Assembly (NCBI GenBank): GCA_916381525.1
Contig: CAKAEH010001278.1
Span: 26,107-90,106 of the forward strand
From: Cercopithifilaria johnstoni
Lineage: Eukaryota; Nematoda; Chromadorea; Rhabditida; Onchocercidae
Direction of reading: 5' to 3'
Length of the DNA: 64,000 nt
Below, in pieces: positions 14,101 to 26,533 of this stretch. The stretch's first letter is position 1; each line of letters begins with the position of its first letter. The notes under the pieces are model-generated. The model saw nothing but the letters and a program-made list of their open reading frames with translations. It made no database searches and was not told where the DNA came from. The position numbers and the translations under genes are program-made.

Positions 14101-16150
14101 TAGTCGGTTTTGCCTAAAACTGTGGATGATGACTAAATATCGGATATACAAATTATGGGTTGTCAAAAATTTCAATTCAGCATGAATTTTGTATAGCATA
14201 CGCTATATAAGATTAATCTTAGATGTATAAAGTAACTCTTTGAAAATCTAACAAAATCTCAAAATGAGCAAGAATTTAACATAACATACGCTGCATAAGC
14301 CATCGCTCCATTGTGATAACGCACTGATAAACTTGACAATTTCATTTTATCACATATCTGCGACAGTACTTGCTGTAGTCGAGCCTTCCTTGACCTCGAA
14401 TCTTGCCCCATCTGCACAGCACTAAAATAAGCAAATTAATCTTCAGTTTAACTTCACACAGTGAAATCTAAAAAAATAACTGCGAAGTGAGAAAATACTT
14501 ATGAAACGATAATTACTATAAAGTCCTCACTAGTTGTGGGAAAGTAGTTGTTACGCATAATTCATCGAAATTATACATAACAATTGCTTCCCAACAGAAA
14601 CGATCTGAGTGTGCCATCGTGATATAACATTTGCAAATATTTACGATAATAACAGAGCAAGCCCAACTATATCCTCCTAAGTTCCGACTTGAATGTTAGA
14701 AGATAATGCCTCATCTTTTTGATAAAGATCACATTATCGAATATGCTAGTTCAGTCATATGATATCAATTAATCTATGAATATATTCCACATGAAACAGT
14801 CAAATGACCAAGTTCGCCGAAAACTGCACATTATCAGGATGACAGTATAATCCAGATGATCGCATAGAATTTATTAATAGCTTAACTTAATAAGTTAATT
14901 AAAGTTGGTTGAAAAAGACAAAAATCCTTACTCTTTGTCACAATCAATATCTAGGGCATGTTTTGATAAATAATCAAGACTTCTTTCACACCATTGTTTA
15001 GCCTAAAAGCATGCTGATAATCATCAAATCATATCTGGATAAATCCGGAAGGATTTTCAGATAAAAATTCACTTTTTTTATAATGTTTCAACACTCCTTC
15101 CCAAATATATCTGAAGATGGAGCAAAAAACACATTACTTTTTCTAGTAATGATTCCTGCTTTGCATTTGAATTCAGATAGATTTGGAGATGAAGCCAGCC
15201 AATCACATGATATGCAAGTTGGATGAAGTGGACTTTTCCAGATTTGTTTGCTGCTTCCAAATATTTCTTCCCATGTTCTAAAGCCTTACTATTCTCCTGG
15301 ATACCTGAACACACAAAATTTCGTGTAAGACCGCTAATTGATAAACATGACATTTTCAAGCCTTCAAACCAACACAACAACCACAATTACATTGTAGTTT
15401 CGAATTTTTTTCTAATATCGACAACCAGCTTTTTAAGTAAAATCGCATATCAAACAACATTAGCAGCATGACGTAAATGAGTAAAAATAAATTTATGTAA
15501 GCATCCAGCATACGGCGGTCATATCATTAGGAAATCAAATGTATAGCTATAAAGGATTACATAAGCAACAAGGTCAACTAATGCAATTTTAATTATTAAT
15601 ATAAACAAATTACGCTCAAATTACTAGCATGAAAATTTTACGGAAATATACCTGGATCGACGAGAATTTCCGCGATGGCTCGATGGGCAAAAACGGCATT
15701 TTCATAAATTTTCAATTTTTCAGCAAGCTCCACACCCTTCCGATAATAACTTAATGCTTCGTACAGACCACCAATTCGTCGATACTCATCGGCGAGTTCT
15801 ACACACAAATCGCACGTTTTTCGATCATCTTTTTGTTTCGCTGATTTATGTAGTTGCTTTTCTAATTCTGCAATAGAGCAAATTTATAAAAAGACTATCA
15901 TGTGCATGGAATTAACTCACTGCTTATAACTGAAATAGCTTAGTATTTTACCGTCCATATCACTTCTGTTGAAATAGCTATCTAACGTAGAGAATTAAAT
16001 TGATGTAATTTTTAATTTAAAGACATTTAAATATTTTATAATGAACTGTGTTATTTCTACAATTAATTAAAATCGTATAAGCTGTACCTATCAATTTCAT
16101 AGAAATATACCTTGAATGAATTCATTTCTTCTTAGTTTTTTTTTCGGCAT
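5145..16150 (-). CDS. TONSL: Tonsoku-like DNA repair protein (TONSL)
   Basis: TONSL with MMS22L binds newly made histone H4 and loads RAD51 at stalled forks. I assembled 24 exons: 16111-16150, 15652-15867, 15138-15304, 14932-15002, 14290-14421, 13749-13902, 13530-13653, 12833-12927, 12529-12720, 12095-12214, 11652-11859, 11364-11500, 10889-11047, 10372-10594, 9779-10005, 9240-9411, 8907-9045, 8444-8734, 8002-8213, 7533-7767, 6962-7164, 6535-6674, 5712-5888, 5145-5327. Phases close on 1338 residues (human about 1378). Order matches the family: TPRs (about 14-440), an acidic stretch (about 470-500), ankyrin repeats (about 515-670, with GGWTPLHEA and GGLTPLMEA), a basic PPPKKLKLNDK patch, a serine-rich linker, a ubiquitin-like region (about 925-1010) and C-terminal leucine-rich repeats (LTKLDLSYNNLGD, LEVLDLSFNPEI). 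The start fits a short MPKKKLRRNE beginning. The exon 19/20 junction (8002/7767) is the least certain. Confidence 0.92.
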
Positions 16151-18342
16151 AATTAGTTAACAACTCGTGTTCCAATTTCAAAAATAATTCATACTTCGCA
16201 TGAACATCCTGAAATTGCCAAAAAAGAATTTCACTTGCATTATGATTGTAGCAGTAGATTCGAACGAATTAATAATCCTAAATGTATTTTATATTTTATC
16301 AATAATATGTTTAAAATTTCAATCCTTCTCATATAAATTCATCCTATACTCAACATAAAATAATGCATGCCGCTGGAAAAGAAAGATATTGACAACGTCA
16401 ATATGTGCAGTGGTTTGTAGACAAATAGCTTATTATTTCTTCACATATATTCAAAATTTTGCAATACGAAAGAACATATTAAAATGTGAAGCGTAAAGTT
16501 AAAAAGTATCTACTTAGGAAAAAAATACAGATATTTCTAAAATATGAAATAAATTATTTCGGAAAAAAAGATATAAAAATCCGGAACAAATAGAATATAT
16601 GTTACGATTGCACAACAACATAATATCTAAATGATATAAAAAATAAAAGCAATTAATTTATGCTCATTTAATGAGAACATAACATTTCACGTAGATTTCT
16701 GTTACTTACCATTTGAATTTTAGTTCTTGTATTCATTATATATTACTTTGTAATCATATAATTTGTTGCATTCGTTACATATATAATAAATATATAATAA
16801 ATTTGTTACATATATAATAAATGAAATTAAAAACAAAGAAAAAATTTATTGACGAAATGTTGACAGAGTAAATTTATGAAATATTGGACTTAAAAACAAA
16901 TTCATGACGCTCTTTTATAAACGTATAAATTTTATACACATAGAAAATGAAATAATGGATGCCCTAATTTATACTCAAAAAACATTTTGTAATTTTAATG
17001 TATAAAATGGAAATGTTGATCAATTTAATGATAAAAATATATTTCACGGAGTATATGACTGTATATTTCCAACATATAAATAAATATTCACATATAATTG
17101 TCAATTTAAAATGACAAAGTAAACTAATAGAATGAAAAGGTCATTACATAACTCATTTGCGACCCTGCGTAAAATGGCAATGAAAAATACATGAACACAA
17201 ACAAACAGAAACATGTCATCCGTAATTTACCAACGTGACGTTAGCTAATCTTGCCCTAAAAACATACCGGGAGTTTATTTGAGGGTCCGAGGAAGGATGT
17301 TAAAAGAATCCCTGCAGTGTGCTATGATCATACGTTAGCCTTATCTTCCCTACCCATGAAATCCATAATTATGCTGTGATCATAATGGATACTTTAAAAA
17401 AATTGTCTACAACTTACCCAGTTGACTTTCGTGACATCTTGATATTTATTGACACTTACCCAGTAAGTTGACTTTGGTAAGATGTCACCCAGAAATTGAT
17501 TGAATAATACCTGTACCTTACATCATTGGTTTTGCTTAGACATAGTAAGCATTGTTTGTTTTTATTAAAGTTGAAATGAAATTTCATATTCTTATGAAGT
17601 TTAGTGATGTTTAATAAGGACAGTTAGAATTAAAAATTTTTTATCACGGAATTTAATTGTATTTAAGTTAATTTATACTTATTAATTTCATAGTGATTCG
17701 AGGAGTAGAAATGAATATCTCACGTAAGCAAAGAAACACAGATTTGTAGAATTAGATAAAATTATTGGCTGAATCATTATATTCAAGTTACGAGTGAACA
17801 AGTGCATTTAATGTCTGTTAATTTTGTATTTCATTCATTCATGTGACAATTTTCTCGTTACTACTCCTTGGTATATTTGTGCTATAGTTTTAAGGAATTT
17901 AAGTGTTTCACTTGTTATTTAGATAGCCACCACCATTACTGAAATTATTTAAATGGATTCTGTAAATTAGAGTGCGAGAATGGAAAGAGAAAGGACTGAA
18001 TTATATGAGTTGTGGTTGCTAGGGATCCTTTGAGGTAGTGGGCCCAGTTGGCACATAAACGGAATTGACTTCATATTGTGGCCCATAGTTCACTTCTTGT
18101 AACCTCTTAAATCCGAGTCATCTAAGTCTTGCTACAACCTCCAATATACCGAAATGTTTTAAGTGTTGTAATTACACCAGTTTCCATTCCTTTCAAGCGT
18201 GAGGGAAAGTCTGGGATGCAGTACGATAGAATAAGGTAAACGGACCAGAGGATTAGTTCTTATTCTTAATTCCTAATCTAAACTCGGACTTGTAAGGGGT
18301 AGCAAATTTTTACTAATTTTTAAAGAAGCATTTATAGTAACA
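16151..18342. other. Divergent intergenic region between TONSL and NUDC
   Basis: This 2.2-kb region holds the back-to-back promoters of TONSL (minus) and NUDC (plus). I find no exon chain. The DNA near 17,260-17,530 and 17,990-18,330 is visibly less AT-rich than the rest. A 10-bp inverted repeat (GTGACATCTT / AAGATGTCAC) lies around 17,430-17,490. Confidence 0.5.
16209..16214 (-). promoter_or_regulatory. Candidate trans-splice or 5' UTR acceptor of TONSL
   Basis: A TTTCAG acceptor on the minus strand sits about 60 nt before the TONSL start codon. The leader after it contains an upstream ATG frame that ends quickly in TGA. In nematodes such a site often receives a spliced leader; an ordinary 5' UTR intron is equally possible. 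Confidence 0.4.
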
Positions 18343-20963
18343 ATGGATGAAGTCGGTAAGTATGATACTATCCTCCTCAGCTTGGCTCAACAAATGGAAG
18401 GTGGCGTGCCGCAACTTTTGGATGTATTATTCGGGTAATTTATCCACTTCTCATCATTCATCAATTTTTAAAGAAAAATTGTTTTCCAAACTTCTAAAGT
18501 TTTAATTCGTGCAGTTTTTGTATCTTCAAAGTTACAGTGTTTTAATTAATGTAATTGATGATGGCAGCATGAATAATACTCAATTTACTTCATTTTTAAG
18601 TTAAAATCAGAAATTCATATACCTAATTATTACTTGCTTTTTAGTTTCCTCTCGCGGAAGACGGATTTTTACACTGGTGCTGATATCACAAAAGCTAAAG
18701 AAATGGTCTTGAAGGCATTTGATAAACATAGTGAATCGGCGAAACTGGTAAAAACTTGCATTGAATAAATGATTGGATTTGGAGTAAAAATGTTTAATTT
18801 TGATTTGAATTTTGCTAATTTTAAAGGTTGCCGAAGAAGCCAAAAAGCGACGTGCTGAGGAGCAAAAGCGTTTGAATGAACGGCGAGCAGCACAGAAAGC
18901 AAAGGAGGTATTAGTTTATTCTTTATTTGTTTGGAATAAAGGGGTGGACGAAAAGGAGCAGGAAAATTTTTTTCAATTAAGTAATTCATATTTACAAGTT
19001 TTTTTCAACGAGTTCGATTTGGAATTGGTTTTCTAAACTGGATGAATTGTGAGGTGTGGCTAAAATAATAAAATAATTTATTCATTTTTTTTGTATTTGA
19101 ACAAATAATTTTAATGTCTAGAGCTTTTATCCTGTCTGGAAGATCTTTGCATAACTATGTGCATCATAAAATTCCATTTCCACAGGACATTATGGGAAAT
19201 AATTGGTAGATTTAGTCATATCAGTTAAATTCTGACTATTATGGAGCATATTTTTTGAAGGAAGCCGAGATGAATGAGCCACGGATTCGTGAAATTACTG
19301 ATGAAGAAGCTGCGGAACTTGAGAAGATGAAGAATGGTAGCGTGAAAACTTCAACCCCGGAAGGTTTATATCAAATTTCCTTCCATTTTTTCCCTTACTG
19401 TATTAAGCGAAAGTGAAATAAAATGTTTTGTTTATAAAAAGTGATGATAGTATTCCTATTGTCGTACACTAAAGTAATTATTCAAAATGAATAAATATTG
19501 CAGAGAATGGTAAAAATAAAGATGGTGAAGAAGAGGAGGAAGATCCGGAAGATAAAGGAAAGTTGAAACCAAACGCTGGTAATGGTTGTGATTTGGAGAA
19601 ATATCAGTGGATCCAAACATTAAGTGAAGTTGAGGTATATATCGTCACTATTTCGGCTCAGTTTTGATAATTCTAATTCATCAATGTGATGTATGAATGA
19701 ATGTTAAATATATATATATATAATATATTGTTGCATGGTAGAAAATCTTCACCTTTTTTGCATTGTCGACAGAGATTAACAAGATATATTCAGCGGAAAG
19801 AATGAGAGTTAGGAAAAAAGAACCTCCATAAGTATTCGGTTTTTTTATAGGTTCGTATTCCGCTAAAAGTTGGTTTTCTGTTGAAAGCAAAGGATGTTGT
19901 TGTAGAATTCGGTAAAGAAAAGCTAAAAGTTGGTCTGAAAGTGAGTCTTTTTAATTAAATTTGCATTTCTATATCTTAACACTAATGACACATTTAAGTA
20001 TCTATGTCGTGACATTTCGCATTATATGATTTGCAATATCGGTCATTATTGAATGAAATAATGACCGATATTGCAAATCTTTGTTTTGGTTGATCTGCTC
20101 TGGATGTATTTTTTATTAGGGCCATGAACCGATAATCAATGGCTCTCTACGTGCTGCTATAAAGGTTGAAAGCGCAACATGGGTTCTAGAAGACCGGAAG
20201 ACTATTGTGCTTACTTTAGAAAAGGTTAGTTTCTTTTAGCTGTTTCTGTACGGAAGCGCAAACGTAAAGATTCTTTAACGTCTAAAAATACCTATAAAAT
20301 TGCAGTTTAAATATAAGAGTGTTCTTATATGCATAGGATATATAAAGTGCCGGACTTTTTTCCTGATGTCAAAAGTCGTCAAATCAATAAATTAAAAATT
20401 TCAGGTGAATGGTATGGAATGGTGGAATCGATTGATGACAACGGATCCGGAAATAAATACCAAAAAGGTGCAACCTGAAAATTCGAAGCTTTCTGATTTG
20501 GATGGTGAAACAAGACAAATGGTTGAAAAGGTAATCTGAAATATTTTTGAATCGATTAGAATGGATTTTGACTATTGAAAGAATCTTTAAAAAAATTGAA
20601 ATCTTTTCTATCCATTGAAAGAAATTAGTCCCGGTTTCAGATGATGTATGACCAAAGACAGAAAGAGTTGGGATTACCAACATCGGAAGAGAAGAAAAAG
20701 CGAGATTTGTTGAAAACGTAAGTTTCTTTAATGTATTTAATACTGCCGACTTTGCTATTCAGGAAGACTACTTGTACTTGAAGGTGAAAAGAGATTAGTA
20801 GAATCCTAATTTCAAGTTCCCATTAGGTCATTTTAGTGGCATATGTTCACGGACCTTTTAAAATTTTCAGTATCCAAAAATGTATTTCTCGAAAGATGAT
20901 TTTAATTCCAGGTTTATGGAACAACATCCAGAGATGGACTTTTCGCAAGCGAAGTTTTCGTAA
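18343..20963 (+). CDS. NUDC: Nuclear migration protein NudC
   Basis: NudC is an HSP90 co-chaperone that stabilises dynein/LIS1 pathway proteins and is needed for nuclear migration and cytokinesis. Ten exons: 18343-18434, 18645-18747, 18827-18907, 19261-19363, 19504-19634, 19851-19940, 20120-20224, 20405-20530, 20641-20717, 20912-20963. All phases close and give 319 residues (human 331). The N-terminal NudC domain has GVPQLLDVLFGFL and RKTDFYTG. A charged coiled-coil stretch follows (about 65-92), then an acidic linker (about 128-145). The CS domain (about 158-255) begins at YQWIQTLSEVEVRIPL and contains VESATWVLEDRKTIVLTLEK. The C-terminus has EWWNRLMTTDPEI and the MMYDQRQKELGLPTSEE tail. The start ATG fits the family N-terminus. 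One intron holds a perfect 23-bp hairpin. Confidence 0.96.
20028..20079. repeat. Perfect 23-bp inverted repeat in a NUDC intron
   Basis: The left arm (20028-20050) and right arm (20057-20079) are exact reverse complements separated by a 6-nt loop, GAATGA. The element lies between NUDC exons 6 and 7 and would fold into an uninterrupted 23-bp stem in the transcript. Confidence 0.9.
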
Positions 20964-22191
20964 ATATAATTTCTGTCTTGCTATGTATCTATGTATTAGA
21001 GGTTTTGGAAAATGAAATCTAAGAGGAAAACTACTCTGCTCATCTGAGATTTCTTTCGACCTAATTCCTACATGAGATTACTTTCACGCATCTAGTAAAC
21101 CCTGATCTCATTGATAGTTCTTGAAATCGATAACTCGAAATTATTGGGAATTGATCTTAAAACAAATTTCGGCTTTCATTGATTCTATTCTTTTGGGACT
21201 TCATTTTGCTACGTTTCGATTTTTTATCTTTGTTTTCATGATGTGATTTGCGAAACATTTCCAATTAATTTTCGTGAAACAGTTATAAAACAATAAAAAC
21301 ACTTCCGACGAAAATCTTTTATTTATTGGCAGTCTTTTTAATGTGGACTTTGAACTCGAAATAACGAAAATATGCAAGTTTGCAAAGTAGTGCAAAATAC
21401 AAGAGTTTCCGCGTAAGGTGCACTCACACATCAAGTGATTTTCGCTAGCGTTCAGATTGAGAACGTATTTAGTCACGAAAGTGCAAATTCGCTACTAGGC
21501 AAATGGTACTGCTGAGATGGGAATCCCCATTCGTGTGAGTCAGATCTGATGTGGTTCACAGTGGAGATCGAGGAATGCAATAATACACGACTGTTGAAAT
21601 ATTTTGAAATTAGGGAAGGTGTTAACTCACGGTATGTGAAACCCGAGTAATCCTTTGCGTATTCCAATATCATGTTTAACGCAAACAAGCTCGATGAATA
21701 AATAAGCGCACAATTCAGATATACGGAAATCCAGCTCAAAACCCATACTAAGTACCTAAATATTGTTATTATGAGGTCATCTCGTATTATGTTCTCTGTC
21801 CCCTTGTACGTGGGATTATGTTTTTAAGAAACTCATATAGTCCTAATCGAAGACACTTTATAACCTCTACTTTGTATACATCACTTAATATGACCCACAA
21901 AACTATCAATTAGTCTAACTTAATACTGGTATGGAATGTGTGTCATTTAGCACCAAAAGATGTAACCAATGGATCCGTATATGACTTGCCGATGTAATCT
22001 GTGTAATTTGCAGTAATTTTGACCAAATTACTACTTGCTTCGATATGGAAATAGTAGTCAAGAATGTCTCCACTGATTTTATTGGTTGATTTACATATCT
22101 AAACAGATATAAAAAAACTTTATTTATTAGCGAAAGATAAACAATTTCAACGTGGATTCTTCAGTAGCAAAGTGAAAAGGCAACACACTTC
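20964..22191. other. Intergenic region between NUDC and eL39
   Basis: NUDC and eL39 converge here, so the region should hold both 3' UTRs. Open frames at 21201-21476 and 21473-21739 lack start and splice context and match nothing I recognise. I see no other feature. Confidence 0.5.
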
Positions 22192-22597
22192 TTACAACTT
22201 CAGCTTTGTTCGGCGCCAATGTCTTCTCTTTGCATTGTAACGAATTTTACTTCCTGTCTTCATACGAGCCCATTGGGGCAATGGTCTAAAAGATGTCAAA
22301 GTTTTAAAACAAAACAATGCTATAGTTAATGAAATGTTATGTACACGTCAGTGCTCACTATAAAGCGTGCCATACTAGAAATGAATTAGTTTAAAAATAA
22401 TTTGGTATGAATAAGATAAGATGCTACCGATAGTGGACTCCACAAACCAATTATGTGCAAGGGAAGCTGATTTCGTAACAAGAAAAAGCTTCATTAGACA
22501 ATTTAATCGGTTGCAAAATGGTATGGTATACCTACCTATTTTGCTTCGCCTTCTTCGCCAATTTACGCTTAATGATGAACGTTTTATGCGCTGCCAT
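22192..22597 (-). CDS. RPL39: 60S ribosomal protein eL39
   Basis: eL39 is the smallest large-subunit ribosomal protein; it lies in the wall of the peptide exit tunnel. Two exons, 22536-22597 and 22192-22285, are spliced at GTAGGT and TTTTAG with phase 2 and give exactly 51 residues, the universal length. The sequence begins MAAHKTFIIKRKLAKKAKQN and continues with RPLPQWARMKTGSKIRYN and the RRHWRRTKL end, matching the family throughout. It is far too short and split for open-frame searches. It points against both neighbours. Confidence 0.97.
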
Positions 22598-23279
22598 CAC
22601 AAAACACACCAATGTGGAGTACGAAATGCTAAATGACAAATGTTTCATAAACGTTTTGTTTATTAATTACGTAGCGTGAAAACAAATCACATATGACCAT
22701 AAATGTTAATTAAATAAAGTTTGTTTTTTCCATTTTCTTTTCTACAAATAATTAACAGCAAATTTTTGACGATTAAACGTTAAGAGTCAGGAATTATTGA
22801 CTGAAATAGGAATACAACCACGCATGTACGCATACAATATATCTGAAACTTCTACGTTAAAAAAATGAACGTAACTCATACCAATTTACTATCACAAGCA
22901 CATACGAAAACAACACTCCCTACCGCTGTAATTGCGTGTACCCAAAATATTGATTACACAGCTGTATGTGCCAACCATTAACAGAATAAGTTAGATGTTT
23001 ACTGGGCAAGCGATTTCGTTTCTTGTTGGTACGTACAGTTATTTTTAATTTTTTAAATACTTACTGGACAATTATTTTTATTTCTCTTTGGCATTAATCT
23101 TTTATTTTAAATTTGTTAGCTAAATTACTGTGAATTAAATTTTGAAAAAATTTGACAAGCAATTCGATAGAATAAATATTTGTATATTTTTTCATGGAGA
23201 GAAGATGATTAATAAATGAATCGTATGCGAAATCGGTAAAGGAAAAAAGACTGGCAAGAAAGAGAAGCTACTGGAAAGA
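22598..23279. other. Divergent intergenic region between eL39 and AP-3 sigma
   Basis: This 0.7-kb stretch separates two genes transcribed away from each other and should hold both promoters. I see no coding exon or clear motif in it. Confidence 0.5.
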
Positions 23280-25105
23280 ATGATTAAAGCAATTTTGGTA
23301 TTCAATAATCATGGAAAGCCACGTTTGTTGAAATTTTACGTCCATTATGTAAGTTAAAAAAAAAATCTTAACAGCTAACATATGAATTGTTGAATATGTA
23401 GGTTATAAGTCATATATCAGTAATAGTGATGTTCGCTGAATTAAATTCTTCCATTCTTATTTTTTCTTTTGCTGATTATTGATAGAAGAGGTTAATCTTG
23501 TTTGAATGCAAGAACCTTATATTGTTTATTTGGGATACGTTAGTGATGTTCTGGTGAAAGGAAAATGAATGCGGGTACTGAAAGTGTTTGCCAACATACC
23601 ATGAGATTTGATAAAATTAATCGATGTGTCTGAATTATGCATTACTTTGTAGTTGCGAGACTAGTGAATGTCATTTTTTTATATTCTGTCCGAATATACT
23701 GATTATCTGCAAGGCAATAATTGAAATTATGGTGTTCTATTGGTTTTTAATCTTTCGTAAGATTCAGTACATTATAATTGCAAAATATTTTATTGATATG
23801 AAGTAACACAATAATAGTAATTTGCAGAAAGGTTTCTTAAATAATAGATAAAATAAATGTAATTTATGTAACATAATTGAAGTATTTGTTTAAATTTGCA
23901 GGCTGAAGAAGAACAACAACATATCATACGCGAAACATTCCAGTTAGTTTCGAAACGAGATGATAACGTTTGCAATTTCTTGGAAGGTGGCTCATTAATT
24001 GGTGGATCTGATTATAAATTAATATATCGGCATTATGCAACGCTATATTTTGTATTTTGTGTTGATTCATCGGAAAGTGAACTTGGAATTCTTGATCTGA
24101 TACAGGTGAGGTGGGGTTAAATCTGCAAGATTGATAAATAACAGTTTTCTTTTGCTGTAATTGATGGAAGTAATTATAAATAATAATGAGGTTAAATAAA
24201 CTTCATGACATATTTAAGGCCATTAGCAAGAGCGAGAACCCCTTCATTTGCCTCATATTTAAAGAGAAATAGATTAGGTGAATTATATGATCCCTTCTAA
24301 AGTACTAGTTACTCAACTCTATATTACCAAATTGAAACTAGGAAGCGAAGAATGCATAAGCATAGATTAATACTAAGAAAAGTTTTTGTAGATGTAAAAT
24401 ACCTTTTAAAGCTTTATTTTTAATCCATTGTCTTGCGTCTAAGCGTTGATGATTTATGAAGCGTTAGCGAGAAAAATATATTCTGCAGGTATTTGTTGAA
24501 ACATTGGATCGATGTTTCGAAAATGTTTGTGAACTGGATTTGATCTTTCACATTAATAAGGTACGTTTTCGTCAAAGTTCTTGTTGACGAGCTATAGTTA
24601 TTGAATTATTTATCAAATTCTATTCATTTCGATAGTTTTGTTTATTGTTTGCTTAACTGTATATAAACTTATAGGTGCATCACATACTTGATGAATTAGT
24701 TATGGGAGGGATGGTACTGGAAACGAATATGAACGAAATTCTTTTACGAATACAAGAACAAGAAAAGATGGAAAAAGAGGAGGTTCAAATTCATTATTTT
24801 TATATGCTTTACTCAGAATTCGGAAATTAGCATCTGCATGTTTTAATTCAAAAATTCCGAAGAAGTATGCATGAGCGAAAATTTTTAGTTTTCAAAAACA
24901 ACAGTATTCATTTTTCATTAACTGCAAATGTTCATTATTGATAACGAAGTCACCGTCAGGAAGTTCATAAACAGTTTTCTAGGCCGGAATCGCAGCGGCT
25001 CCGGCTCGTGCTGTTAGTGCTGTGAAAAGCATGAATATATCGCAGCATATCAAGGATTTCAAGCTTGCTGATATCAATTTATCGAATATAAAAAAGCCAT
25101 TTTGA
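23280..25105 (+). CDS. AP3S1: AP-3 complex sigma subunit
   Basis: The sigma subunit is part of the core of the AP-3 adaptor, which sorts cargo from endosome or Golgi to lysosome-related organelles. Five exons: 23280-23348, 23902-24105, 24489-24560, 24675-24782, 24983-25105, all joined in phase 0, give 191 residues (human 193). The longin-type small-chain fold is clear: MIKAILVFNNHGKPRLLKFY at the start, YKLIYRHYATLYFVFCVD, then VFVETLDRCFENVCELDLIF and the helix around VHHILDELVMGGMVLETN. The long C-terminal tail after the core is AP-3-type and separates it from AP-1 and AP-2 sigma, which are about 160 residues. The symbol covers the single sigma-3 gene; AP3S1 and AP3S2 cannot be told apart here. 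Confidence 0.95.
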
Positions 25106-26533
25106 TAAGTATATCGTACCATGCCATCGGCATAATAACAATTGATAGGAATGAATATTAGTAAGTATTAGGAATGAATATTAGTAAGTATTCCTTCAAG
25201 GATAAATACGCGTTAATAACGATTTGCATCAACTGATTTACCTAGTGATATTAAATTCTCTTTTCAAAATGATGTATCATCTTCCTGTATTTACCTTCTC
25301 CTTTCTTGAATAACATTGTCAGGACTATCTGTTTGTTGTGTGCAGCGCTTTTTCGAACACTAGCGAGCAAACTTGAGCATATAAAAGTTGTTCACGATGA
25401 GTAAATATAAAGAAGTCGAGCTTAATTTATTGTTTGTATAAATATTAATTAGCCAGATTGTACTATGTTAGATTTCCGAATTTTTCAAATAGAAATGATT
25501 GAATTTTATGACTTCAAATTCGTAATATTCGGGGAATGATTGAACATCTCATTGTTTACTTTCTTTATGTATCCAATTTTTATCACTTTCCGATGTTGTG
25601 CAATACTGTGATAAAGTATTCGTTTTCATTTCGCAAATTTGTTTTACATCTTAAACTGTTAAAAAAATCGAGAGAAATTTGTTTTTTATCGAAATTAAAT
25701 GTATGTAATAGAAATTAAATAAACAACTGTTTATTTAAACATTAAAGTAAAAATGCATTCTGTGCATCGAGAAGTTAAACAGGCATTCTACCTATTCAAC
25801 TCTTATAATCAATCATAGATTTTTAAAGCGGTTTCCGGAAAAAAAGTCCGATTTTTCTTCATGTGTCATCAAGAGAAGGATAGTAATAACTGGTGTAGGA
25901 ATCGAAATATCAGAATCATTGCGTAGAAATATCAGAATCTTTGCACATTTGTTTCAACCCTTCACGTCGTCCTAATCATTTATTTGCTTCAAATAATTTA
26001 TCACAATATTTATAATCTGAATATTTTCAAACACTTTACATAGTTCGTAATAACTGGTGTAGGAATCGAAATATTGGAATCTTTGCGTAGCCGAAATCCT
26101 AGAATCTTTGCGTAGAAATATCAGAATCTTTGCGTATTTGTTTTAATCCTTCACATCGTCCTACTCATTTATTTGCTTAAAATAATTTATCACAATATTT
26201 ATAATCGGAATATTTTGAAACACTTTACATAGTTCTAAAATTGTCTCTTATATATTGAAATTTATCTTAAACTGAATTTATCTTAATTTTATCTTTGATT
26301 AAGAGTTTGTATTCCACTTATTGGAACTAATGAATATTTTAGGTTAACCTATTCATCACGTAATCTACTAAATGCTTTTATAACTTTGAAAAATTTAAAT
26401 TAACGAACTAAAATTTCCGTATAATTCTTAAAGAGCTTTCTTTGCTATTTTCTAATATTGAAAAAAAATGTTACATCAGGCTTTAAATTCTAAAAATGGA
26501 AGCTAATTATAGTATTTTTCAGAATTTCAACCA
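25106..26533. other. Intergenic region with a direct duplication
   Basis: No exon chain is visible between AP-3 sigma and the propeller gene. Most of 25882-26235 is a two-copy direct repeat, listed separately. The short sequence at 26331-26374 echoes the exon 1/intron 1 junction of the next gene. Confidence 0.5.
25882..26235. repeat. Two-copy tandem duplication, about 165-190 bp each
   Basis: Copy 1 (about 25882-26046) and copy 2 (about 26046-26235) both run from TAATAACTGGTGTAGGAATC to ACTTTACATAGTTC. They differ by scattered substitutions and by an extra copy of a 20-25-bp internal motif (AGAATCTTTGCGTAG) in copy 2. Confidence 0.85.

Noticed and set aside
18031..18055. let-7-like seed TGAGGTAG upstream of NUDC
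   Set aside because: No opposite arm can pair along the mature-length sequence; only a six-base GC match lies downstream, so no precursor hairpin forms.
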